From Cobetia sp. cqz5-12 (GTDB lineage: Bacteria; Pseudomonadota; Gammaproteobacteria; Pseudomonadales; Halomonadaceae), in assembly GCF_016495405.1 (NCBI RefSeq), contig NZ_CP044522.1, positions 1,364,001 through 1,428,000 of the forward strand: a DNA stretch of 64,000 nt. The letters are read 5' to 3'. Below, piece after piece: positions 1 to 11,133 of the stretch. The translations under genes were made by a program, and so were the position numbers. The notes under the pieces are model-generated. The model was not told the origin of the DNA, did not search any database, and saw nothing but the letters and a program-made list of their open reading frames with translations. Numbering within the stretch: position 1 is the first letter of the stretch; the number at the start of each line of letters is the position of its first letter.

Positions 1-302
1 TTCTGTTCTGAACTCGGTGCTCGGCCGCTTTCTCACTGGCGCATAATAGTGGGAAAGCAACTTAGGATTTTATGTATGGTGGGGCCGATAATTCCCCACC
101 AAGCGCCGTGAGGGGCTGGGATGTATGACTCCTGCAGTGAGTGCCAATTTAGATAGCGCTGCGAATGGGCACTCAGCTGCTCTAGTGCGTTTCTGTTTTT
201 AGATTCGTATTGCTGTGCGTGTTTATTTTGCGCTTTTGTGTATGGTTTTGTGTAGGTTTTTCTTTACACACCTCTCTAAGTGGTTGATATATATAGGTAT
301 TA
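1..302. other. AT-rich leading stretch without a gene
   Basis: No convincing coding sequence is seen here. From about 180 the sequence becomes clearly richer in A and T than the rest of the window, with runs of T and few GC-rich codons. It ends directly at a tRNA-like 3' end. This composition fits the edge of an acquired element whose body lies to the left of the window, but nothing here (integrase, transposase) proves it. Confidence 0.4.
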
Positions 303-322
303 GACTCCCTTCACCCGCTCCA
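303..322 (+). repeat. tRNA-Gly 3'-end remnant, possible attachment site
   Basis: The 20 bases from 303 to 322 end in CACCCGC-T-CCA and match the 3' half of a gamma-proteobacterial tRNA-Gly: last two T-loop bases, T-stem CCCTT, acceptor strand CACCCGC, discriminator T and CCA. The matching 5' acceptor GCGGGTG, the TTCGA T-loop and an anticodon arm are absent upstream, so this is not a working tRNA gene. Integrases often use tRNA 3' ends, leaving such a fragment at the distal end of an island. Identification is by recall of tRNA-Gly sequences and needs a covariance-model check. Confidence 0.5.
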
Positions 323-336
323 GATTCTTCAAAAAA

Positions 337-360
337 GCCTCCCATTCGGGAGGCTTTTTT
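337..360 (+). terminator. Rho-independent terminator
   Basis: Stem GCCTCCC (337-343), loop ATTC, stem GGGAGGC (348-354), followed by six T and preceded by six A, so it could work in both directions. It sits 14 bases after the tRNA-like 3' end, the position a tRNA operon terminator would have, and was probably carried with it. Confidence 0.8.
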
Positions 361-578
361 GTGTTTGGGATTCCATGCAGCTCGCGTGTGCATGGAATTC
401 GTTGTCGATGGGATGCGTGGGGATGGAAAACGGGGGCAGCAGCCTGCTCGATGAAATGCCGTGTGGCTGTCTTGCCAAGCCGATCGGAGCGAAAAGTGTT
501 GCTGACGTGGCGGAGAGCCGCGATATTGGCAGGCCGTCTTGCAGTATTTCATTACACCCTGAACGACAAGGAAACCCA

Positions 579-1217
579 GTGGAACTTACCGTCTGGCTGG
601 CATATGTCAGCGTCATCATCGCCTTGATCACCTTCCCCGGACCGGTTGCGTTGCTGTGCATGGATCATGGCCTGCGCCACGGCCGACGCCGATCCTTCGC
701 GACGGTGGTGGGTGGGGCGGCGGCGTCGCTGGTGTTGATGGGCTTGTCGTCGCTGGGCCTTGGCGCGGCATTGGCGGCGTCCGAGACCGGGTTTCTGGTG
801 CTGAAGATCATCGGGGCGCTCTATCTCATCTATCTGGGGATTCAGGCCTGGCGGGCGCCATCCCAACCGGTGGTGTTCGATGCCGTGGGAGAGGAGGGCC
901 CGATGCGCGCCAGAGCCACGCGTTGGCAACTGTGCCGCAAGGGCTTCGGTATCGGGATCAGCAATCCCAAGGACCTGCTGTTCTTCGGCGCGCTGTTTCC
1001 CAACTTCATCGACATGGCCCAGCCGCAGCTGCCCCAGTTCGTGGTGCTGGCGCTGACCTGGCTGGTGGTGGACCTGCTGACGATGAGCACCTACGCCCAT
1101 GCGGGTTCCAGCATCAGTCGCTGGTTTGATAGTCACCGGCGCGTGAGGCTGTTCAATCGCACCACGGGCAGTCTGTTCGTCGTGGCCGGCGCGGGACTGG
1201 CGGCGTCGCATCGTTGA
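579..1217 (+). CDS. LysE/RhtB family amino-acid exporter
   Basis: Inner-membrane exporter of the LysE superfamily, which pumps amino acids or derivatives out of the cell; the substrate cannot be told. The 212-residue protein has the family hallmark FPGP near residue 19, several hydrophobic segments and the conserved GFGIGISNPKDLLFFGALFPNF stretch in its middle. Length is normal for the family (about 205-215). The frame is open from 375, but a GTG at 579 with AAGGA six bases upstream gives the expected N-terminus (M/V-E-L-T-V-W), so that start is used. Monocistronic; converges with the TRAP binding protein gene. Confidence 0.85.
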   Translation: MELTVWLAYVSVIIALITFPGPVALLCMDHGLRHGRRRSFATVVGGAAASLVLMGLSSLGLGAALAASETGFLVLKIIGALYLIYLGIQAWRAPSQPVVFDAVGEEGPMRARATRWQLCRKGFGIGISNPKDLLFFGALFPNFIDMAQPQLPQFVVLALTWLVVDLLTMSTYAHAGSSISRWFDSHRRVRLFNRTTGSLFVVAGAGLAASHR

Positions 1218-1262
1218 GCCAAGCCTTGGCTGCCATCGCACATGACATGAAGCACACGAAGA

Positions 1263-1292
1263 CGACAACGGCACCCGAGGGTGCCGTTGTCG
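1263..1292. terminator. Hairpin between convergent genes
   Basis: Perfect 13-bp stem CGACAACGGCACC / GGTGCCGTTGTCG with a four-base loop. No T-run follows on either side. It lies between the ends of the lysE-type gene and the first TRAP gene, so it probably ends or protects both transcripts. Confidence 0.55.
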
Positions 1293-1327
1293 TGTCTGGA
1301 GCCTATCGATCATCAGTGCTATCAGGC

Positions 1328-2326
1328 TCAACGCTCAGGGCGTGATTCAAGATACCTGGTCAGCAGTTCACGATCTTCATTGGTGACTTTCTGCTTCCAG
1401 CTTTCCACCACATGCTGACTGCCCTCCTCGAGGGCATCCTGCAGCTCAGGCGGGGCCGGCGTGATCAGCTTCGCGCCGTTCTCCTGCAGGGTGGTGTAGG
1501 CCTGGTCCAGCACGCTGTGGGTGGCCGTCCAGCCGGCAGACTCGGCGGCATGCGCGGCATCGATCAAGGCCTTCTGCTGCGCCTCTGTCAGGTCGTCGAA
1601 GCTATCGCGATTCATGTGGATGATATTGAGCGGCATCGCGTAGTTGAGCGTGGTGAAGTGGGGCATGTAGCGGTAGAGCTCTGCACTGACACCGCCCATC
1701 GCGGAGGTCAGCGCGCCGTGAATGCTGCCACCGGGCAGCAGGGGTTTCAGCTCTCCCCAGCTCATGACCTGTGGTGCCGCGCCCAGATTGAGCAGTACAC
1801 GCTGCGTGTTGCGGTCATAGGTGCGGATCGGCATGTCCTTCATGTCATCACCATCAGCGATGGGCGCTTTCGACCACAGGCCGCTGGGTGTCCACGGCAG
1901 GGCATACAGCAGGATCTGGTTGTATTCGGCGAGCAGTTCCTCGTAGCGCGGCTTCGCGATCACGTACAGGCGGTGGGCTTCATCGAGGTCGTAGGCGATC
2001 GCCGGCAGCGAGGAAATGCCGAAGAAGGGGGCTTCCTCGGCTAGCGCACCACTGAGTGTCGCGGCGATGTCGATGACACCGCCGGCGGTGGCCTGCAGGT
2101 GACTGGCAGAGCGAATGTCCGAGCGCAGCGTCAGCGTCAGGTCACCTTCGGACTGGCTGGCGACCTGCTGGCTGAATTCGACAGCGCGTTGGCCCATCAT
2201 CGTGTCGGGCTGGTAATCGCTGCTCATGCTGAGGGTCGTCTGAGCGTGCGCGCTGATTGCGCCGATCAGGCCTGCCGCTGCCAGGCCAGCGGACAACAGG
2301 GTGGAGATACGTGAAGAAGGCGTCAT
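1328..2326 (-). CDS. TRAP transporter substrate-binding protein (DctP family), copy 1
   Basis: Predicted periplasmic solute receptor for a TRAP transporter, 332 residues, with a Sec signal peptide ending in AHA-Q at about residue 28. DctP-family features include the mid-protein RTYDRNTQRVLLNLGA segment, where a conserved arginine normally binds the ligand carboxylate, and the AMPLNI segment. The neighbouring gene encodes a clear paralogue, so the two look like a tandem duplication. No DctQ or DctM membrane subunits are encoded anywhere in the window, so it must pair with a distant transporter or act in sensing. The ligand is unknown. Confidence 0.85.
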   Translation of the reverse strand: MTPSSRISTLLSAGLAAAGLIGAISAHAQTTLSMSSDYQPDTMMGQRAVEFSQQVASQSEGDLTLTLRSDIRSASHLQATAGGVIDIAATLSGALAEEAPFFGISSLPAIAYDLDEAHRLYVIAKPRYEELLAEYNQILLYALPWTPSGLWSKAPIADGDDMKDMPIRTYDRNTQRVLLNLGAAPQVMSWGELKPLLPGGSIHGALTSAMGGVSAELYRYMPHFTTLNYAMPLNIIHMNRDSFDDLTEAQQKALIDAAHAAESAGWTATHSVLDQAYTTLQENGAKLITPAPPELQDALEEGSQHVVESWKQKVTNEDRELLTRYLESRPER

Positions 2327-2494
2327 GGGGAATCCTTTCTTTTTGTCTTTGACCTATGCCCGCTAGGGTAGAACATGCCTACGTTTATGTTCAGCTGAAT
2401 CGTGTCTACACGATTTTTCAGCGCTGCCTCGGAAGGTGGCTGTCGTGGCGGTGGCCGTCATGGCCAAGGTTGGTGGAGTGGGCGCGCGTCTGGT

Positions 2495-3508
2495 TCAGAG
2501 GGTGTCGCGTTGTGCGAGATAGCGGTCCAGCAGTTCGCTTTCCTCGGGGGCAACCTTGCTGCGCCAGCTTTCGATCACGCTGACACTGGCGCGTGCCAGT
2601 GAGCGCTTGAGTTCGGGCGAGAGGGGGTTGCTGACCGTGACGCCGGCCTCTTCCAGCTGGGCATGGGTCTGCTCCAGGACACTGGCGATGGCGTTCCAGC
2701 TGGTGTCTTCAATCTCGGTCGCGGCGCTGAGAAGGGCCTCGCGCTGGGTGTCGTCGAGCGCCTCGAAGCGTGACCGGCTCATGTGAACGATATTGAGCGG
2801 CATGGCGTATTGCAGCGCGGTGTAGTGATCCAGCGTGCGGTTGAGCTCAGCCGTCAGGCCGCCCAGGGCCGAGGTCATCACTGCCTCGATGCGGCCTTCG
2901 GCCAGTTGCTGTTGCATCGGCTCCCAGCCGAGCACGGTGGCGATGGCGCCAAGGTTGAGCAGCACGCGCTGGGTATTGCGGTCGTAGGCCCGCACGGGCA
3001 CGCCCCGCAGGTCATCGCGTGTGGTCATCGGCTTGCGCGACCATAGTCCGCTGGGGGGCCAGGGCAGGGCGTAGAGCAGAATCTGGTCATGCTCTTCCAG
3101 CAGCGCTTCATAGCGGGGGCGCGCCAGACGGTAGAGTTCGCGCGCCTGATGCGGGTCATCGACCAGGGTCGGCAGCGAGCTGAGGCCGAACAGCGGCATC
3201 TCGGCAGCCAGCGCGCCGCTGTGGGAGTCGGCCAGCTGGATGATGTCGGCATTGATGGCCTCGAGATGATTCTCCGAGCGCAGTCGACTCAGCGGGCCCT
3301 CTCCGAAGGAGATCTCGAGCTCGCCCCCGCTGAGCGCTGCCACCTGATCGACGAACTGCTGAGCGCGCTGGCCCATCATGGTCTGGGGGCCGTATTCGCG
3401 GCTCATGGTCAGCTCGACAGGCTCCGCCTGGGCAGGCGTGCCAAGGGTGGCAAGGCCCAGTGCCAAGCTCACGCCGAGCGCTCGCTTGATGCTGAACATT
3501 CTCTTCAT
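2495..3508 (-). CDS. TRAP transporter substrate-binding protein (DctP family), copy 2
   Basis: Second DctP-family solute receptor, 337 residues from the chosen start. It shares with the downstream copy the segments TMMGQRA near the N-terminus of the mature protein, YDRNTQRVLLNLGA, YAMPLNI and a C-terminal LLxRYL. The open frame runs from 3568, but an internal ATG at 3508 gives a compact signal peptide (cleavage after AQA) and a length equal to the paralogue; an ATG at 3499 is also possible. The 168-bp gap to copy 1 has no strong terminator, so co-transcription is possible. No TRAP membrane subunits are nearby. Confidence 0.85.
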   Translation of the reverse strand: MKRMFSIKRALGVSLALGLATLGTPAQAEPVELTMSREYGPQTMMGQRAQQFVDQVAALSGGELEISFGEGPLSRLRSENHLEAINADIIQLADSHSGALAAEMPLFGLSSLPTLVDDPHQARELYRLARPRYEALLEEHDQILLYALPWPPSGLWSRKPMTTRDDLRGVPVRAYDRNTQRVLLNLGAIATVLGWEPMQQQLAEGRIEAVMTSALGGLTAELNRTLDHYTALQYAMPLNIVHMSRSRFEALDDTQREALLSAATEIEDTSWNAIASVLEQTHAQLEEAGVTVSNPLSPELKRSLARASVSVIESWRSKVAPEESELLDRYLAQRDTL

Positions 3509-3830
3509 GTCGAGCACGCCCTGCATGACAAGCACTGCCTTCATACCGCTACGCTGTCCGATTGGCATTCGTCGTCATCCATCCATAGGGGGTAAATCAA
3601 GTATCCCTCAAAAGAGCGGGGTACGCTGTGGCTGTCTCGGTCAACGCTTCCCTCGTTGGCCTGTTTCACGCCTGCACCGGCACGATTCGTGAGGAGCAAC
3701 GGGCGTTGAACTGCCAGTTGGCGCAATGTGGTCTACGCTCAGAACAAGGCTGTGCAACTGCCCTGACACGAACTCCGCGCCGGGACCGCATGGCCGGATT
3801 GTCGACGACTGTCAACGGGAGGTAGACCAC
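3509..3830. other. Divergent intergenic region, TRAP gene / Yip1 gene
   Basis: About 320 bases separating divergent genes, so it should hold both promoters. I see no clear -35/-10 pair and no strong palindrome. The only firm signal is GGGAGG at 3817-3822, the ribosome binding site of the Yip1 gene. Confidence 0.4.
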
Positions 3831-4424
3831 ATGCTGACCCACGTATGGGGCTTGATGGCGCATCCGCAACGGGAATGGCAGACCATCCGCAAGGAACACG
3901 AATCCATCACCCACCTCTACGCACATCATGTGCTGCTCATGGCGCTGGTGCCTGTCATCTGTGCCTATATCGGGACCACACAGTTCGGTTGGAGCCTGAC
4001 GGAAGGCCACGCCATTCTTCTGGAGCCACTGGATGCCTTCTTCGCCGGTATCGCGTTCTATATCGCCATACTGACAGCGATCGGCTTCATGGGCACTGTC
4101 ATTCACATGCTCTCGCAGCGTTTCTCGGGGCACCCCAGCCGCCGGCGTTGTATCATCTTCGCGGGCTATGTCGCCACGCCGATGTTCCTCGCGGGGCTGG
4201 TCGCGCTCTATCCTGTCATCTGGGTGTGTATCCTCGCGGGTACCATCGGCCTGTGTTACAGCGCATACCTGCTGTATCTGGGCATTCCGCCACTGCTTGA
4301 TATCTCCAACAAGGAAGGCTTCCTCGTCACCGGGTCGACACTGGGGATCGGGGTGCTGGTCCTCGAAGGGCTGCTGGCGGTCACCGTGCTGCTGTGGGGG
4401 TATGGCGCACGCTGGTTCATGTAG
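3831..4424 (+). CDS. Yip1-family integral membrane protein
   Basis: 197-residue inner-membrane protein of the Yip1 domain family. It has the bacterial N-terminal pattern (MLTHVWGLMAHPQREWQTI), then four to five hydrophobic segments, with a short RRRC cytoplasmic turn mid-protein. The function of bacterial members is poorly known; links to envelope stress have been proposed for some. Start 3831 is chosen because GGGAGG lies seven bases upstream; the longer frame from 3726 adds an unconserved tail. It is followed after 182 bp by the SorC regulator on the same strand. Confidence 0.75.
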   Translation: MLTHVWGLMAHPQREWQTIRKEHESITHLYAHHVLLMALVPVICAYIGTTQFGWSLTEGHAILLEPLDAFFAGIAFYIAILTAIGFMGTVIHMLSQRFSGHPSRRRCIIFAGYVATPMFLAGLVALYPVIWVCILAGTIGLCYSAYLLYLGIPPLLDISNKEGFLVTGSTLGIGVLVLEGLLAVTVLLWGYGARWFM

Positions 4425-4606
4425 TCCTCGCGGCACACGGATGTCAGTCAGTTGATGCCATCGGCGCGAGAAAAGCGCCTCTGCAACGCCTCGCCTTCAT
4501 CGGCGGGGCGTTGTCGTTTCGTGCGCACCTTGGCGCGTGGCACTTGTACTCGGCGGCGGCGGCGTGGAAAGTGTTGGACTCAATCGACAGTGTGGAAGAA
4601 AAGCGC

Positions 4607-5563
4607 ATGGACAAGTTTGAACAGCGGCTGGAGCAGGCTGCGCGGGCTGCATGGTTGTCATATGTCGGTGGACGGACCCAGGACGACATCGCGGTTCAGC
4701 TGGGGGTTTCGCGCCCCGGCGTGCAGCGCCTGCTGTCGTTGGCGCGCCAGGAGCGGCTGGTCAAGATTTCCATCGATCATCCCGTGGCCAGCAGCATGGC
4801 GCTGTCGGATACGCTGGTGGAGCACTTCGGGCTGAGCTTCTGCGATGTGGTGCCCTCTGACACCCAGTCACCGGAAAGCATCGCGGAATATCTGGCGGTG
4901 GCGGGCGCCGAACGCCTGGCGTTCTATCTCGGTCGCCAGCAGCCGCAGACCATCTCGCTGAGCACCGGACGTGCGGTGCGCGCGGCGGTGGAAGCGCTGA
5001 GTCGTAGTGAGCGTCCCCAGCATCGCATCGTGTCACTGGTCGGCAATGTGGCGCTGGATGGCTCCTCCAACCGCTACGACGGCGTGATGCTGCTGGCGGA
5101 CAAGATCGGCGCTGATCGCTTCCTGCTGCCGGCGCCCGTGGTGGCGGCCAGCATCGAGGAGAAGGAGTCGTTGCTGAGTCAGAATCTGGTCAGGGCGGTG
5201 TTCAAGGTCGCCTGTGAGGCCGATGTGGGCATGATCGGCATCGGGCGTCTCGATGCTCAGGCGACGCTGTTCCAGGACCAGTTCATCAGCGCCGCCGAGC
5301 GTGATGAGCTGATGGAAGTCGGTGCCGTGGGCGAGTTGATGGGCTGGCCGCTGGACACCCATGGCCAGCTGATCGACTGCCCGCTGGCGCAGCGTATCAC
5401 CAGCGTGCCGCTGACCTCGCTCAAGGCGCAGCCGCTGATCGGGCTGGCGGGTGGGCACGACAAGGTGCCGGCCATCCTGAGTGCGTTGCGCGGTGGTTGG
5501 CTGCAAGGGCTGATCATCGACGAGGTGGCTGCCCAGCGGGTCTGCGCGGCTCTCAAGGAGTGA
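4607..5563 (+). CDS. smoC: SorC/DeoR-type sugar-binding transcriptional regulator of the polyol operon
   Basis: 318-residue regulator of the SorC family: N-terminal helix-turn-helix (about residues 18-50, with GGRTQDDIAVQLGVSR), then a sugar-phosphate-binding domain of the NagB/RpiA-like fold with STGRAV and GIGRLD motifs. Full length for the family. Start at 4607 because the sequence MDKFEQRLEQAARAAWLSY is the normal N-terminus; the longer frame from 4394 overlaps the previous gene. It precedes a polyol ABC operon, so it most likely senses a phosphorylated or free polyol and controls that operon. The symbol follows the analogous smo cluster and is an inference. Confidence 0.8.
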   Translation: MDKFEQRLEQAARAAWLSYVGGRTQDDIAVQLGVSRPGVQRLLSLARQERLVKISIDHPVASSMALSDTLVEHFGLSFCDVVPSDTQSPESIAEYLAVAGAERLAFYLGRQQPQTISLSTGRAVRAAVEALSRSERPQHRIVSLVGNVALDGSSNRYDGVMLLADKIGADRFLLPAPVVAASIEEKESLLSQNLVRAVFKVACEADVGMIGIGRLDAQATLFQDQFISAAERDELMEVGAVGELMGWPLDTHGQLIDCPLAQRITSVPLTSLKAQPLIGLAGGHDKVPAILSALRGGWLQGLIIDEVAAQRVCAALKE

Positions 5564-6383
5564 GCAGGGGACGGCCTTGTTCGTATGGTTTCAAGATGTC
5601 TGCAATCCGATGGCGTTCCGCTGACGGCTTGCGCTTGACGACTGGCTCCCGATGACAGGCCCCTGTGGATACCGTCCGCACAAGGCGCCGAGCGAGTCGT
5701 CGGGGGTAGGGCGGGGCGTATGGCCCCATGACTTGCTCTTGGTGTTGTTCTCGTTGTCAGGGTTCAGCATTGTCTTTGCCCGTGCGATGCCCAGGCATTT
5801 CCATGAGCTTCCGCCGCAATTCTTTCGTCATTCCTGCGCTGCTTCTTCTCCATTCCCGGGTATCAGTCACATTTTTCTTGCCCTTTGTTCTCTCTTTCCT
5901 CTCTCTTGGTTCGCTCTTTATTTCCCCTCCGTTCTCCCATCCTTGCGTCGGAGCCACGACTTTTAGGGCGAACACTGCCTTCTCTTGTCTGACAATCTAT
6001 TGTCTGACAATCGAATGGGTTTGTTCGCCTCAATGCCAAAGAGTCGGGGCAACAATGGTGGCCTGCGTTGTTTCGTTTAACGCTAATGTCTGTCTATGCT
6101 GAATTGCACGCAAGCTCAGTGGCCATGCCGCCTTGTGGCCTACACCCAAAGGATCAGATCCCAAGGTTGTATAGCCCAAGGTATAGCGCTTCAGGGTTTG
6201 CTTTTTCACAGGTCTGATCCGATCATTTGTTCACTGAATGACGTTTTGATCGAACGTGTTTGAATCGCGATGTCTCGCCAGGACATCCGTTCACCAAGCC
6301 GGTTGATGGGAAGGTATCGGTGCCCAAGGCGCCGCTGCCCTCGAAAAAGAACAATGCCAATAACGCCCCGATGGAGTGCCCTC
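5564..6383. promoter_or_regulatory. Regulatory region upstream of the polyol operon
   Basis: 820 bases without a believable gene; open frames here have atypical composition, and the part from 5800 to 5940 is pyrimidine-rich. It contains tandem TTGTCTGACAA palindromes at 5985-5995 and 6000-6010, GATC-centred palindromes at 6151-6161 (GGATCAGATCC) and 6215-6225 (TGATCCGATCA), and a looser CGTT-TTGATC-GAACG at 6243-6257. The last three lie 125-235 bases before the binding-protein start and are the best SorC operator candidates. No clear -35/-10 pair was found. Confidence 0.55.
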
Positions 6384-7727
<1,344 letters not shown>

Positions 7728-7783
7728 TCTGATCGACCGGTCGTGGGGCTGACCTGCTTGGTCCCGCCTCACTACCTGATGGC

Positions 7784-7835
7784 CTCCCGCCTTGCCTAGA
7801 GCCTCAACCGAGAGTGACTCGAAGCACGGCGGGAG
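7784..7835 (+). promoter_or_regulatory. Intercistronic stem-loop after the binding-protein gene
   Basis: CTCCCGCCTTGC (7784-7795) pairs with GCACGGCGGGAG (7824-7835), 12 bp with one mismatch and a 28-base loop. It lies in the 239-bp gap between the binding-protein and permease genes. Such hairpins commonly stabilise the upstream message and lower expression of downstream genes. Confidence 0.5.
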
Positions 7836-7966
7836 CCCCGTCCGACTTCCGCGGCGAACCCTTTCTATCGAGATTCCTGCAACGTCCTCGCGGCGTGGCA
7901 CGGACAGCCTCTGCCTGAAGGGCGCACCGCAACAGCGGACTTCCTCACCGTATCGAAGGACTCACC

Positions 7967-8854
7967 ATGCGCACGAGAGCATCCGGACGCACCGTCGGGG
8001 GATTGCGAACCCTGTCGCTGCAAGCCCCAGCCGTAACCCTGTTGTTGATGTGGATGCTGGTACCGCTGGTCATGACCCTGTGGTTCTCCTTCCAGCGTTA
8101 CAACCTGATGATGCCGTCGGTGTCCGGCTTCGCCGGCGTCGACAACTATTACTATCTGCTGACCGATCCGTCCCTGTGGACGGCCATGGGCAATACCCTG
8201 CTTCTGGTGGGCTGGGTGCTGGTCGCCACTGTGGTCGGCGGTACGCTGCTGGCGGTATTGCTGCAGCAGGAATTCTTCGGGCGTGGCGTCGCGCGCCTGT
8301 TCGTGATCGCGCCGTTCTTCATCATGCCCACCGTGAGTGCGCTGGTGTGGAAGAACATGATGATGCACCCGGTCAACGGCATTCTGGCCTGGGTCGCCGG
8401 GCTGTTCGGTCTGCCGGCCATCGACTGGTTCGCCAGCCTGCCACTGACCTCCATCGTGATCATCGTCACCTGGCAGTGGCTGCCGTTCGCGGTGCTGATC
8501 CTGCTGACCGCCATCCAGTCACTGGATGACGACCAGGTCGAGGCGGCACGCATGGACGGGGCAGGGCCGGTAGCGATCTTCTTCTACATCACCCTGCCGC
8601 ACTTGAAGCGTGCCATCAGCGTGGTGGTGATGATCGAGATGATCTTCCTGCTGACCATCTTCGCCGAGATCTTCGTCACCACCTCCGGTGGCCCGGGTCT
8701 GGCCTCGACCAACCTGGCGTACCTGATCTACATCCGCGCCCTGCTGGACTTCGATGTGGGTGGTGCTTCCGCCGGTGGCGTGATCGCCATCATCCTGGCC
8801 AATATCGTGGCCTTCTTCCTGGTGCGTACCGTCGCCAAGAATCTCGAGAACTGA
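7967..8854 (+). CDS. smoF: Polyol ABC transporter, permease 1
   Basis: 295-residue inner-membrane permease of the carbohydrate ABC family (binding-protein-dependent transport component, MalF-like short type). Six hydrophobic segments are visible, and the EAA cytoplasmic loop that contacts the ATPase is seen as EAARMDGAGPVAIFFYITLP around residue 190. It pairs with the second permease 28 bp downstream. Preceded by AAGGA before the ATG at 7967. Confidence 0.88.
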   Translation: MRTRASGRTVGGLRTLSLQAPAVTLLLMWMLVPLVMTLWFSFQRYNLMMPSVSGFAGVDNYYYLLTDPSLWTAMGNTLLLVGWVLVATVVGGTLLAVLLQQEFFGRGVARLFVIAPFFIMPTVSALVWKNMMMHPVNGILAWVAGLFGLPAIDWFASLPLTSIVIIVTWQWLPFAVLILLTAIQSLDDDQVEAARMDGAGPVAIFFYITLPHLKRAISVVVMIEMIFLLTIFAEIFVTTSGGPGLASTNLAYLIYIRALLDFDVGGASAGGVIAIILANIVAFFLVRTVAKNLEN

Positions 8855-8882
8855 TGACAAGCGCTCAGCACAGGGAGACTCA

Positions 8883-9770
8883 ATGATGTCGACTTCAACT
8901 TCCAATTCCGTGGCCGCCGCCAGCGCTGCCGTCAGCGCCAGTCGCGCGCGCCGCAGCGTGATCAACAAGAAGCTTGTCCTGACCCTGGTGGCCTGGACCA
9001 TCGCGCTGGTGATGTTCTTCCCGATCTTCTGGATGATCCTCACCAGCTTCAAGACCGAGGCCGAGGCGATCGCCACGCCGCCGAGCCTGTTCTTCACGCC
9101 CAGCATCGAGGGCTATATCGAGATCCAGGCACGTGCGGACTACTTCAAGTACGCCATGAACAGTGTGGTGATCTCGCTCGGCGCGACGTTGCTGGCGCTG
9201 CTGATCGCGATTCCGTCTGCCTACTCGATGGCCTTCCTGCCCACCAAGCGTACCCAGGGCACGCTACTGTGGATGCTCTCCACCAAGATGCTGCCGTCCG
9301 TGGGCGTGCTGCTGCCGGTCTACCTGATCTTCCGCGATCTTGGGCTGCTGGATAGCCGCACCGGCCTGATCATCATCTACATGCTGATGAACCTGCCGAT
9401 CGTGGTCTGGATGCTCTACACCTTCTTCAAGGACATTCCCAAGGACATCCTCGAAGCCGGTCGCATGGATGGTGCCAGCACCCTGCAGGAGATCTTCCAT
9501 CTGCTGCTGCCGCTGACCCTGCCGGGCATCGCCTCCACCGGTCTGCTGTGCGTGATCCTGAGCTGGAACGAGGCGTTCTGGAGCCTGAACCTGACCACCT
9601 CCAACGCCGCACCGCTGACCGCCTACATCGCGTCCTTCTCCAGTCCGGAAGGGCTGTTCTGGGCCAAGCTTTCCGCGGCGTCCACGCTCGCCATCGCGCC
9701 GATCCTGATCTTCGGCTGGATGACCCAGAAGCAGATGGTACGCGGCCTGACCTTCGGCGCCGTCAAGTAA
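8883..9770 (+). CDS. smoG: Polyol ABC transporter, permease 2
   Basis: 295-residue MalG-type permease with a hydrophilic, alanine/serine-rich N-terminus of about 30 residues, six hydrophobic segments, and an EAA loop seen as EAGRMDGASTLQEIFHLLLPL. It forms the heterodimeric channel with the preceding permease. GGGAG five bases before the ATG supports the start; an ATG three bases later is equivalent. Confidence 0.88.
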   Translation: MMSTSTSNSVAAASAAVSASRARRSVINKKLVLTLVAWTIALVMFFPIFWMILTSFKTEAEAIATPPSLFFTPSIEGYIEIQARADYFKYAMNSVVISLGATLLALLIAIPSAYSMAFLPTKRTQGTLLWMLSTKMLPSVGVLLPVYLIFRDLGLLDSRTGLIIIYMLMNLPIVVWMLYTFFKDIPKDILEAGRMDGASTLQEIFHLLLPLTLPGIASTGLLCVILSWNEAFWSLNLTTSNAAPLTAYIASFSSPEGLFWAKLSAASTLAIAPILIFGWMTQKQMVRGLTFGAVK

Positions 9771-9859
9771 CGGCGCGCCATACGCATGTCGCCTTGATGC
9801 CATGCCACCCAAATTTGCCATCACCTGCCCTCGGGCAGGTGCGGATAAGGAAACATCCC

Positions 9860-11107
<1,248 letters not shown>

Positions 11108-11133
11108 CCCGCGCAGGTGGAGAGGAGAGCGAC

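Noticed and set aside
247..322. Complete tRNA-Gly gene
   Set aside because: Only the 3' end matches; the 5' acceptor strand, anticodon arm and TTCGA T-loop are missing.
552..1331. Long minus-strand open frame opposite the LysE gene
   Set aside because: Its product is Arg/His/Gln-rich with no recognisable fold, and the plus-strand frame has a clear family match; it is a reading-frame shadow of GC-rich DNA.
4394..4606. Longer N-terminus for the SorC regulator
   Set aside because: The extension overlaps the Yip1 gene and is not similar to known SorC proteins; the family start is at 4607.
5652..6102. Open frames in the region before the polyol operon
   Set aside because: No ribosome binding sites, odd amino-acid composition and pyrimidine-rich DNA; treated as non-coding.
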